From the NCBI GenBank assembly GCA_934183185.1, contig CAKPSO010000028.1, forward strand, positions 1-13,959: a stretch of DNA of 13,959 nt, written 5' to 3'. The notes below the pieces were generated by a model. The model was not told where the DNA came from. It was given only the letters and a program-made list of their open reading frames with translations, and did not search any database. This document shows, piece after piece, positions 7,195-13,959 of this stretch (positions are counted from its first letter, which is position 1; each line of letters begins with the position of its first letter). The DNA is from an uncultured Bacilli bacterium. Lineage in GTDB: Bacteria; Bacillota_I; Bacilli_A; RF39; UBA660. The translations under genes and the position numbers were made by a program.

Positions 7195-10100
7195 CTATAA
7201 TTGGATCATTTCTTCATTAATAATTGAATATAGATAAATATTAGTTTTCTTTTTAGTTCTACTAAATATATATTTCTGGTAACCCTGTAACTGCTTTAAA
7301 TATGCTTTATCAGTAATATCTTTTAACTTATAATCAATTATATCAATATGATCTTGATAGACTAACATGCAGTCAATGATACCTATTGTATCAGAATCAT
7401 CGATAAATTGGAACTCTTTATATATTTTTGCAGCATTTTTATTTTTTAATACAGGATTATTTAAGAATTTAGTTATTTTATTTTTTATGAAATCATCTAA
7501 TTCTAATTCATCATAATTGGGATTTTTAAAGTCTATCATTTCAAATGCTTCATGTACTTTAATACCATAAGTCATATTTTTCTTAGATTCCATAGTTAGA
7601 ATTTTAGTATTATGTTTAGAATATTGGTTAGTTATTTTTTCTTCTAGGTTTAGAGATAGTTCAGGTATAGTTATAGTACTAGTTTTTTTATTATTAATAA
7701 ACTCAGTTATTTCACTACTTAGTTTTTTCTTATAATTCATAGTTATATTTACTTTAGATAAATCTATTTCTTTGATAAAATCTTTTAGGGGATAAGCAAT
7801 ACTTTTTAGTATTTCTCTAAATGAACGATATTTTAATTTTACTTGATTATCTACCACTATATCTTCTACTTCATCTTCATCTAAGTTAGTTACCATTATC
7901 ATTTTTTCTTTACATCTGGTTAAGGCTACATACAATAATCTTATTTTTTCACTTATTTCTTCTTGATAGAACTGTTCTTTATATAGACTCTTATAAATAG
8001 TTTCTTTTTCTCCATTAAGAAATGATGGAATAATGATACCATAATCTTCACTAGAAATTATTTTTTCTTTTAAATCGCGAACATTAAATTTATTAGCTAA
8101 ACCAGTATAGTAACAGATAGGATATTCTAGTCCTTTTGATTTATGAATAGTCATAATTTTAACACTATTTTTTTCTTCTACTCCCTGTGGTAATTCTATC
8201 TTTAAACCTGATGTCATAACTGATTGTAGGTAGTCATGAAATGATTCTGGTGTATAATCTAATGTCTCTAGGTTAGTAGCTAAATTTAAGATATATTCTA
8301 AGTCATTAATTACGAAATCAATATTTCCAACAGTAAATGCCTTTTCATAGAAATCAAATTCATCTATAAGACTTCTTACTATATCTGATAGGGTATTTTG
8401 TTTTGAATTAGAAGTTATCTTAGTAATTTTTTTAATTATTACACTATCAAAGTATTTATTATTAGTTATATAATCAAATAGTTCTTGATCAGTTAATCTA
8501 AATAGGTAACTTCTACCAATACTTAAAAAAGAATATTTAAATGATTCATCAAACTCTTTATTGACTATTTTAATATACAAGTTTAATAGATTTTTAATTA
8601 GATATATCTCAATATGATTAAGAATATTTTCTTCTTTTAGAATAGTAGATGGTATTTTATAATACTCTAATATTTTTTTATATAAATCAAATTTACTACT
8701 ACGATCCATTAAGATTACGAAATCACTATATTTAGCATCGTGTAGTAAAAGAGTATCTTTATCAAATATTTGGTAGTGTTCATCTACTTTCTTTTTAATA
8801 TCTTCAGCTACTATGAAAGCTTCTATTTCATCTTTAGTAAAGATACTATTTTTCTCATAGGTATAATTATAGATTTCAGTTTTATAACTTTGACTGGTTT
8901 TTCCTTCTTCTATATAAGTATTATTACCGAATACCATTTGGTGAGTTTCTTTATATTGAGCCCCACCTAATTCGTCATTCATTATTAAATTAAATATTTG
9001 ATTAATATCATCTAATACTTCTCCACGACTACGAAAGTTTTTATTTAAATCTATTTTTAGGCCTAGGATACCATTAGCATAGTCATTATATTTCTTTTTA
9101 AAGATATTGGGGTTAGCATTTCTGAAGCGATAAATAGACTGTTTAATATCCCCTACCATGTAAACATTATTATTTTCAATCATGGAAATAAATATTTCTT
9201 GGAGATCATTAGTATCTTGATATTCATCAATCATTATTTCATAGAAATAATTTTTTAGTTCTTCTTTAATTTCTTCATGTTCTTTTACTATTTTGATTGC
9301 AAATTTACTAATATCAATGAACTCATAAGTGTTGTATTCACTTTTGTATTTATTTACTTCGTTATCTAATCGTGTAATAATTTCAATTATTATTTTTACT
9401 AAATCATGGGTATTTAAAATTGATTCTTTTATCTCAGCACTATCATTATAGTTACATAGTTTTTTGATTTTATCTAGCATTTTTGAGATTTCTTGTTTAG
9501 TTTTCTTGGCTTCTTCACTAGATCCTCTAGGTAGATTTGATAGTTTATAATCTAGTTTTGTTACTAGAATATCATATGATTCTGATTCTTCTATATTATC
9601 AATTATTTCTCTAATACTATAGCAGTAATCCCCATCTAGTTCTAATTCTAAAGTACTAAGTAGAGGATATATTTTTTTAGTTTCACTTTTTATGTAATTA
9701 AAATATGTATTTATATCATTATCAATTTTTTTATTATCAAAAAAAGCATCTAAGTAGGTATTTAAGTAATCTTCTTTATCTACTTTTAAATCTAATTTAT
9801 TAGATATATTTAATATCCAATCTTTTATATTTTTATCATCTTTAGTACAAAAGCAAGTAATTAATTTTTGGAATGTTGGATTTTCTTCTTCATATAAATT
9901 ATTAAAAATTAATTCTAGTTTTTCTTTTTTTACTAAATACATAGTAGCATTATCAATGATGGAAATATTGGGAGAAATATTTAATACATCATGGTATTTT
10001 CTAACTATTGATAAGGCAAATGAATCAAAGGTAGTGATATAGGCTTTGTCTATTTTTTCTACTTGGTCTAGTAGGCCTTCTTTTTTTATTTTTTTTCTAA

Positions 10101-10299
10101 TTCTTAGCATCATTTCATAAGCGGCTGCTTTAGTAAAGGTTAGAATAAGTAATCTATCTATATCTATACCTGATTTTACTATTCTAAGAACTCGTTCTGA
10201 TAGAACTGCTGTTTTACCACTACCCGCTCCGGCTGAGACAATTATATTTTTACCTGATGAATTAATAGCTTGTGATTGTTCTTCTGTCCATTTAGGCAT
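7195..10299 (-). CDS. addA: AddA subunit of the AddAB (RexAB) helicase-nuclease
   Basis: Catalytic helicase and 5'-type nuclease subunit of the complex that resects double-strand ends for RecA loading. From the ATG at 10299 the protein has 1034 residues, against about 1230 in B. subtilis. Motifs (numbered from this Met, approximate) are Walker A SAGAGSGKT 22-30, LTFTKAAA near 53, DEYQDTND 358-365, GDIKQSIYRFRNANP near 383, NFRS near 421, TIHKSKGLEYP near 716 and LLYVALTR near 788. The C-terminal PD-(D/E)XK nuclease is intact: GIKVHEAFE, GIIDCML, then IDIIDYKLKD and QLQGY. A GTG three codons upstream lies inside the ribosome binding site and is rejected. The start overlaps the addB stop by 8 bases (ATGCCTAA), implying coupled translation. 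Confidence 0.96.
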   Translation of the reverse strand: MPKWTEEQSQAINSSGKNIIVSAGAGSGKTAVLSERVLRIVKSGIDIDRLLILTFTKAAAYEMMLRIRKKIKKEGLLDQVEKIDKAYITTFDSFALSIVRKYHDVLNISPNISIIDNATMYLVKKEKLELIFNNLYEEENPTFQKLITCFCTKDDKNIKDWILNISNKLDLKVDKEDYLNTYLDAFFDNKKIDNDINTYFNYIKSETKKIYPLLSTLELELDGDYCYSIREIIDNIEESESYDILVTKLDYKLSNLPRGSSEEAKKTKQEISKMLDKIKKLCNYNDSAEIKESILNTHDLVKIIIEIITRLDNEVNKYKSEYNTYEFIDISKFAIKIVKEHEEIKEELKNYFYEIMIDEYQDTNDLQEIFISMIENNNVYMVGDIKQSIYRFRNANPNIFKKKYNDYANGILGLKIDLNKNFRSRGEVLDDINQIFNLIMNDELGGAQYKETHQMVFGNNTYIEEGKTSQSYKTEIYNYTYEKNSIFTKDEIEAFIVAEDIKKKVDEHYQIFDKDTLLLHDAKYSDFVILMDRSSKFDLYKKILEYYKIPSTILKEENILNHIEIYLIKNLLNLYIKIVNKEFDESFKYSFLSIGRSYLFRLTDQELFDYITNNKYFDSVIIKKITKITSNSKQNTLSDIVRSLIDEFDFYEKAFTVGNIDFVINDLEYILNLATNLETLDYTPESFHDYLQSVMTSGLKIELPQGVEEKNSVKIMTIHKSKGLEYPICYYTGLANKFNVRDLKEKIISSEDYGIIIPSFLNGEKETIYKSLYKEQFYQEEISEKIRLLYVALTRCKEKMIMVTNLDEDEVEDIVVDNQVKLKYRSFREILKSIAYPLKDFIKEIDLSKVNITMNYKKKLSSEITEFINNKKTSTITIPELSLNLEEKITNQYSKHNTKILTMESKKNMTYGIKVHEAFEMIDFKNPNYDELELDDFIKNKITKFLNNPVLKNKNAAKIYKEFQFIDDSDTIGIIDCMLVYQDHIDIIDYKLKDITDKAYLKQLQGYQKYIFSRTKKKTNIYLYSIINEEMIQL

Positions 10300-12673
10300 T
10301 GGTATCACCCCTTAAAAAGTCTAAATCTTTGTGTTCTTCTAAATCTACTATATCCTCTTCTTTTAAGAAGCAGATATCTTTATAAGAGCAGAAACTACAT
10401 CCTATATTTTCTTTACCTATACGTTTAGGATTAATTTTAAAATTACCGTTAGTAATAGAGATAGCAGCTTCTTTAATTTTGGTATCAACTAATTTATCCA
10501 TATTAGAAAATTCTGTATCATTTAATACTTTAGAATACTTATAGAAACCATTAGTACCCATTTTCATGCTTTTAATTAGTTCACTATTTTGATATGTAGA
10601 ATCTAATTTTTCTAGTTCATATTCATTAGATGTAGCATATCCTACTAGTTTTAAGTTCTTCTTTTTTTCTTCTAATGATGATTCGTCGTTACTATTATTA
10701 GCTTTGTCGCCATCAATTATTTTTTGGAGAAATATTCCAGTAATTTTAATTGAGGTAAAGCGTTTAGAATGACTAAGTAAATAGTAATATATTGGTAATT
10801 GCATACCTATACCATATATCATGTAATTAAGTTTATCTGGAAGAGTTCCTGTTTTATAGTCAATGATAGCCGCATGAGTTATATTATTTTCTATGTAGTA
10901 CCACACTTTATCAATAATTCCCATCATAGTAACATTTATTTTATTATTAATTGGAACTGGTAAATAGAATTTATTTTCATATAAAGAATCGGTAAAACTG
11001 GTTAAATCTAACTGATCTTTTATTATAGAAATGTCTAATTTTAATTCCTGTTTTAGTTTAGTTAGAAGAAATAATTCTTTTTTGCCAAAGGAATATTTCT
11101 TTAATTCTTGTTTGTATTCTAATTCAAAATTAAAATTAGGTTCAAATGCTTTACTTAGTATACTATGAAATAGGCTACCAACACTAGTATAGAATGTTTC
11201 TTCAAACTTATCTACTTTTAAAATATTGGATAAGTAATAACGGAAACTACAGCGATAATAGTTGTCAAGACTAGAATACGATAATAGAAGTTTATTTTGT
11301 AGGTATGATGATAATTTATTAGTATCGATACCAGTAAATTGATTTTTATAACTACGGTATAATTTATATAAGTTATAATCATATAATTTAGTCATTGAAG
11401 CATCTTTTTTACCATAACGATTGAAGTAATCTAATGATTTAATAAATGCAACTTGATTATATAGAAGTGAAGAATTATAATCTACTTCTATTTTTTCTAC
11501 ATTCATATTATCTTCTTCTATTAATAAGGACGGATTAAAGTCCTGAAATGGAGTTTTCTTTTTATAGGATATAACTAGATTGTTTATACTGTAGAGATAT
11601 TCTTTTATTTTAATTTTTTCTAATTTATTTTTATCGTTACTAGAAAAAAGTCCTAGTTCTTCACATAGTGAATCATTCAATATCTTTTCTCCCTTATCTA
11701 TTTTAGGAATATTTTCTTGATTCATACCAAGTAAAAAATAGTAATCGTCATCGTTAATTTTAGTTAGACTACGGCAGTCTATTCCCTCTAAAGTTTCTTT
11801 CTTAGTTACTTCAGTATGTTTCCATACTTCTTTTAAAAAACTAGTTCTTTTACTATAATTTTCATTTAAAAATAAGTATTTATTAATAGTATCGATAATA
11901 GCATCGTAATAATTAGAATCTATATTACTAGAATCTAATAGTTCTATTATTTCATCAGTAGTTTTATTAAGGGTTAATAATTCATAGACTTTTTTAGCTA
12001 CTGGTATATTCCATAATACTTTTTCATCTGGAATTATAATTGGTAGTTTATACCATTTACTAAGACGACTTAATGGGGTTATATATTCACTAGTAACGTT
12101 AAGTAAATGAATATTAGATATAGGTGTTCCAGCTAATATCAATTTACTAATTTTAGATAATACATAGCTTATTTCACTATCAATATCTCCTGCTTCATAT
12201 ACAGTTAACTCTTTTTTGGGCACAGAATTATAAAGATAAGTTGCGTTGTATTTAGAAAATATTTTTTTATAAAACGGATCTATTTCTTGATAATCATAGG
12301 CAATTATTTTAGATTTATTTAAATAGCTTAAGAAAAGTTTATCTATTATTAATAAATTATTTTCTAGTAATTCATGTTTTAACGAAACTAGAAAGTTTAG
12401 TTTTGATGATTTATATGTTTTATCTTCTAGATATGGTAAAATATTTAAATATTCTAAAATTATATCATAAGAAATATTATGGTTTTCGTAGCAGTAGGCT
12501 ATAGTCTTTTCATCATAGGAAAATTTATAATGTTTCATAAATTCCTCTAAAGACATTATTTTTAATGAATATAATTTAGAAGTATTTTCTAGTTCGTGTA
12601 AGAGAGATTTTTTTTCTTCATTTGGAACTATTAATAAAGTGTCTTCTTCAGTTAGTATATCTATTAGTTTCAT
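10292..12673 (-). CDS. addB: AddB/RexB-like subunit, degenerate helicase with Fe-S nuclease
   Basis: Partner of AddA. At 793 residues it is much shorter than B. subtilis AddB (about 1166). The N-terminus (MKLIDILTEEDTLLIVPNEE) has no GxxGxGKT loop, so this subunit is not expected to hydrolyse ATP. A residual helicase fold is suggested by LLGMNQENIPK (near 314) and by the following region. The C-terminal nuclease looks functional: LFHSIL (His503), GIID (Asp588) and IIDYKTG (Asp605, Lys607). The four Fe-S cysteines are present: C475 in NYYRCSFRY, then C759, C762 and C768 in GCSFCSYKDIC. The start has a textbook GGAGG six bases before ATG. The gene leads the addB-addA-mtaB unit from an extended -10 promoter. 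Confidence 0.93.
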   Translation of the reverse strand: MKLIDILTEEDTLLIVPNEEKKSLLHELENTSKLYSLKIMSLEEFMKHYKFSYDEKTIAYCYENHNISYDIILEYLNILPYLEDKTYKSSKLNFLVSLKHELLENNLLIIDKLFLSYLNKSKIIAYDYQEIDPFYKKIFSKYNATYLYNSVPKKELTVYEAGDIDSEISYVLSKISKLILAGTPISNIHLLNVTSEYITPLSRLSKWYKLPIIIPDEKVLWNIPVAKKVYELLTLNKTTDEIIELLDSSNIDSNYYDAIIDTINKYLFLNENYSKRTSFLKEVWKHTEVTKKETLEGIDCRSLTKINDDDYYFLLGMNQENIPKIDKGEKILNDSLCEELGLFSSNDKNKLEKIKIKEYLYSINNLVISYKKKTPFQDFNPSLLIEEDNMNVEKIEVDYNSSLLYNQVAFIKSLDYFNRYGKKDASMTKLYDYNLYKLYRSYKNQFTGIDTNKLSSYLQNKLLLSYSSLDNYYRCSFRYYLSNILKVDKFEETFYTSVGSLFHSILSKAFEPNFNFELEYKQELKKYSFGKKELFLLTKLKQELKLDISIIKDQLDLTSFTDSLYENKFYLPVPINNKINVTMMGIIDKVWYYIENNITHAAIIDYKTGTLPDKLNYMIYGIGMQLPIYYYLLSHSKRFTSIKITGIFLQKIIDGDKANNSNDESSLEEKKKNLKLVGYATSNEYELEKLDSTYQNSELIKSMKMGTNGFYKYSKVLNDTEFSNMDKLVDTKIKEAAISITNGNFKINPKRIGKENIGCSFCSYKDICFLKEEDIVDLEEHKDLDFLRGDTNA
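10304..10313 (-). promoter_or_regulatory. Ribosome binding site for addA inside addB
   Basis: Minus-strand AAGGGGTGAT, four bases before the ATG at 10299, lies within the last codons of addB. It nearly matches the Bacilli anti-SD complement and shows that the GTG it contains is part of the binding site rather than the start codon. Confidence 0.75.
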
Positions 12674-12690
12674 TATTTACCTCCTAATTA

Positions 12691-12719
12691 ATTATACCAT
12701 AGTGACTAGTGATTATCTT
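12691..12719 (-). promoter_or_regulatory. Promoter of the addB-addA-mtaB unit
   Basis: Perfect -10 TATAAT (12691-12696) extended by TGG (12697-12699). The -35 at 17 bases is poor (AAGATA, 12714-12719), as is usual for extended -10 promoters. The predicted start is almost at the ribosome binding site, leaving a leader of only about 14 bases. A direct repeat TCACTA-g-TCACTA (12699-12711) fills the spacer next to the extended -10. Confidence 0.55.
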
Positions 12720-12737
12720 AAATTAATTTTATAAATG

Positions 12738-12765
12738 AAAAAATTATGGTAATTAGCCATAATTT
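12738..12765 (-). terminator. Intrinsic terminator of tcdA
   Basis: On the minus strand a perfect 9-bp stem, AAATTATGG with CCATAATTT around a 7-base loop, runs straight into a U run (six Ts including the stem end). The first two bases of the stem are the last two bases of the tcdA TAA stop. It separates tcdA from the addBA unit. Confidence 0.8.
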
Positions 12766-13447
12766 AGTTGATTTCTTTTATTAGTTCACGAATGATATAA
12801 CTACCAATTAATAAACCTGCACTAGCAGGAACAAAGCTAGATGAAGCAACAGTAGTTGAATTTATTTTTTTAGGTTGTTCACTACTAAATAATACTTTTA
12901 TTTTAGTTTTAATTTTATTATCTTTAGTGTATTTTCTTAATATTTTAGCTATCGGATCATAATTAGTCTTATCTAGGGTAGTTATTTCTAATTTACTAGG
13001 ATCTAATCTTTTACCTGTGCCCATACTAGTAATAAAAGGAATATTATCATGTATGCATTTGGTGATAAGAGCTTTTTTAGTAGTAATTGTATCACAGGCA
13101 TCTACTAAGTAATCTATATGAAATTGGTCTAATAGTGATAAATTATCTGGGGTTAAAAAGGTATCAAATATATCTACTTGACAATTTTCGTTTATATCTA
13201 GAATTCTAGATTTTAGCACTTCTACTTTCTTCTTACCAATAGTACTATTTAAGGCAATTAGTTGTCTATTTTTATTAGTTATATCTACTATATCATAGTC
13301 AAATAATACTATATGGCCAATACCACTGCGAGCAAGAGATTCAACTACATAGCCTCCTACTCCACCTATGCCAATAATTATAACTGTTTTTGATGATAGA
13401 TTAAGGCGATTTTCTTTACCAATTAGAAGGTCTAATCTTTCAAACAT
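12764..13447 (-). CDS. tcdA: tRNA threonylcarbamoyladenosine dehydratase (TcdA/CsdL/YrvM)
   Basis: E1-like (ThiF/MoeB fold) enzyme that activates t6A37 in tRNA with ATP and cyclises it to ct6A. From the chosen Met the protein has 227 residues. It shows the nucleotide loop GIGGVGG (26-32), DYDIVDITNKNRQ (50-62) with the adenylation Asp and Arg, and DACDTITTK (117-125). The C-terminal part (VLFSSEQPKK, then SSFVPASAGLLIGSYIIRELI) matches TcdA rather than MoeB, ThiF or HesA. There is no CxxC zinc pair. An in-frame ATG at 13465 would add six residues, but it follows the 6S RNA tail without a ribosome site, whereas GGTAGTGAT precedes the ATG at 13447. No promoter is visible between the 6S RNA and tcdA, so it may be expressed by readthrough. 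Confidence 0.93.
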   Translation of the reverse strand: MFERLDLLIGKENRLNLSSKTVIIIGIGGVGGYVVESLARSGIGHIVLFDYDIVDITNKNRQLIALNSTIGKKKVEVLKSRILDINENCQVDIFDTFLTPDNLSLLDQFHIDYLVDACDTITTKKALITKCIHDNIPFITSMGTGKRLDPSKLEITTLDKTNYDPIAKILRKYTKDNKIKTKIKVLFSSEQPKKINSTTVASSSFVPASAGLLIGSYIIRELIKEIN

Positions 13448-13450
13448 ATT

Positions 13451-13459
13451 ATCACTACC
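13451..13459 (-). promoter_or_regulatory. Ribosome binding site that sets the tcdA start
   Basis: Minus-strand GGTAGTGAT, three bases before the ATG at 13447, is a close variant of GGAGGTGAT. It lies inside the longer alternative frame and argues for the shorter protein. Confidence 0.5.
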
Positions 13460-13472
13460 ATTCATGCAAAAT

Positions 13473-13649
13473 AAAAGTCCAGAAGTACGATTAGTCAGGC
13501 GATAAAACCTGCATATTTACAGGTGGGTGTTCATACGCAGCTCTTAGGATCCCTAACTAATAGAAAGGTATTCAACACAAACTGCTGATCAAAACTCCCG
13601 TATCGTCAACTTAGTCGGTTTTATATGTGACATCACGTATCCTCTAGAC
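13473..13649 (-). ncRNA. ssrS: 6S RNA (SsrS/BsrA type), candidate
   Basis: An untranslated stretch of about 177 bases that folds as one long rod, as 6S RNA does when it mimics an open promoter and binds sigma-A RNA polymerase. The ends pair: GTCTAGAGGATACG (13636-13649) with CGTACTTCTGGAC (13477-13489) gives 13 bp with one bulged A. Further in, GTCA pairs with TGAC and ATAAAACC (13617-13624) pairs with GGTTTTAT (13502-13509). Next to the 3' side of the presumed bubble is a small hairpin, CCTGT with GCAGG. An apical helix, GTGTT..ATAC (13568-13578) with GTAT.AACAC (13527-13536), carries a terminal TTAGG/CCTAA hairpin. The closing stem ends in TTTTATTTT, which can terminate transcription. The position just upstream of tcdA (yrvM) matches the neighbourhood I recall for B. 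subtilis bsrA. Identity rests on structure and context, not on a database search. Confidence 0.8.
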
Positions 13650-13655
13650 ATTTAT

Positions 13656-13684
13656 AGTATAGCATACTTTATATAAAAATATAA
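13656..13684 (-). promoter_or_regulatory. Promoter of the 6S RNA
   Basis: The extended -10 TGC-TATACT (13656-13664) places the start at about 13649, exactly at the first base of the closing stem. The -35 at 17 bases is TTATAT (13679-13684), a weak match. The agreement between predicted start and stem supports both calls. Confidence 0.65.
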
Positions 13685-13726
13685 CTATTTTTTAAAGTTT
13701 GACATTTTTTGTGTAAATGTGGATTA

Positions 13727-13959
13727 TTAATAATTGAATAGGTCTTTTATTTCTTTTATTGTTAAACCGGTAGCCTTAGAAATAACCTCTATTGATATTT
13801 TTTGACCTAACAAATTTTTAGCTATTTCTTGCTTTTCCTGTTTAACTCCCTGTTCTAAGCCAGTATCATAACTAGCTTCTATGTCTTGCTTATGTGATTC
13901 TTCATAATCATAGTATCTCACAAAATCTGGATCTTCTCTCAATTCTTCTACTCTTCTCA
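13727..13959 (-). CDS. C-terminus of an Rpn/PD-(D/E)XK transposase-family nuclease (partial)
   Basis: The frame is open to the right edge, so the N-terminus lies outside the window; a TTG at 13940-13942 is not needed as a start. The visible 77 or so residues carry the end typical of the Rpn (YhgA-like) recombination-promoting nuclease / PD-(D/E)XK family transposase group. REDPDFVRYYDYEESHK is followed by a Glu/Lys/Gly-rich linker (TGLEQGVKQEKQEIAKNLL), then a small helix-turn-helix-like tail (ISIEVISKATGLTIKEIKDLF). The catalytic domain is not in view, so activity cannot be judged. These genes are often multicopy and variable. The stop is 77 bases before the 6S RNA start. Confidence 0.7.
   Translation of the reverse strand, partial: RRVEELREDPDFVRYYDYEESHKQDIEASYDTGLEQGVKQEKQEIAKNLLGQKISIEVISKATGLTIKEIKDLFNY

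Noticed and set aside
10300..10308. GTG start for addA
   Set aside because: The GTG is part of AAGGGGTGAT, the ribosome binding site of the ATG at 10299, and AddA proteins begin close to the WTxEQ motif.
13448..13465. Longer tcdA start at 13465
   Set aside because: It sits at the end of the 6S U-rich tail with no ribosome binding site; GGTAGTGAT precedes the next ATG.
13699..13727. Plus-strand TTGACA at 13699-13704 as a promoter
   Set aside because: No acceptable -10 lies at 16-18 bases and no plus-strand gene follows; it overlaps the end of the Rpn-like gene.
1..13959. Mycoplasma genetic code, CRISPR arrays, tRNA genes or insertion-sequence ends
   Set aside because: Trp is encoded by TGG and a TGA stop is used at 5252-5254. 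No regularly spaced repeats, cloverleaf sequences or paired terminal inverted repeats were seen on reading both strands.

Overview
The window is strongly AT-rich DNA in which every recognisable gene lies on the minus strand. The gene set (FtsK/SpoIIIE, RecD2, AddAB, MtaB, a YrvM-type TcdA next to a 6S RNA) and the GGAGGTGAT-type ribosome binding sites point to a low-GC Firmicute of the Bacilli/Erysipelotrichia/RF39 kind with a compact genome. UGG encodes Trp throughout and TGA serves as a stop at least once, so the genetic code is probably standard rather than the Mycoplasma code. The taxonomic placement is inference.

Read in the direction of transcription (right to left), the window opens with the C-terminus of a probable Rpn/PD-(D/E)XK transposase-family nuclease (13727-13959). 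A structured non-coding RNA follows (about 13473-13649), which I interpret as 6S RNA: extended -10 promoter, long closing stem, interrupted rod, and tcdA (12764-13447) directly downstream. A strong intrinsic terminator overlaps the tcdA stop codon.

Next comes an addB-addA-mtaB transcription unit (12673 to 5891). The two AddAB recombination nuclease subunits overlap by 8 bases and are followed 14 bases later by the tRNA ms2t6A methylthiotransferase gene. Both Add subunits are shorter than the classical enzymes, and AddB has lost its N-terminal ATP-binding loop but keeps its Fe-S nuclease. A second unit (5797 to 2783) starts from its own promoter. It encodes an unrecognised single-pass membrane protein of 181 residues, a translationally coupled 78-residue protein and, beyond a hairpin built into the stop codon, RecD2 helicase.

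A 56-residue membrane miniprotein (2551-2721), with a terminator directly after its stop, separates recD2 from ftsK (120-2429).

The themes are double-strand-break processing and chromosome handling (AddAB, RecD2, FtsK), tailoring of t6A37 in tRNA (TcdA, MtaB) and global transcription control (6S RNA). The most unusual element is at the extreme left. After ftsK there is a promoter facing out of the window whose -35/-10 spacer contains nine consecutive Gs, and a ribosome binding site and ATG sit at bases 21 to 1. In such an AT-rich genome this looks like a phase-variable (slipped-strand) promoter for the next gene.
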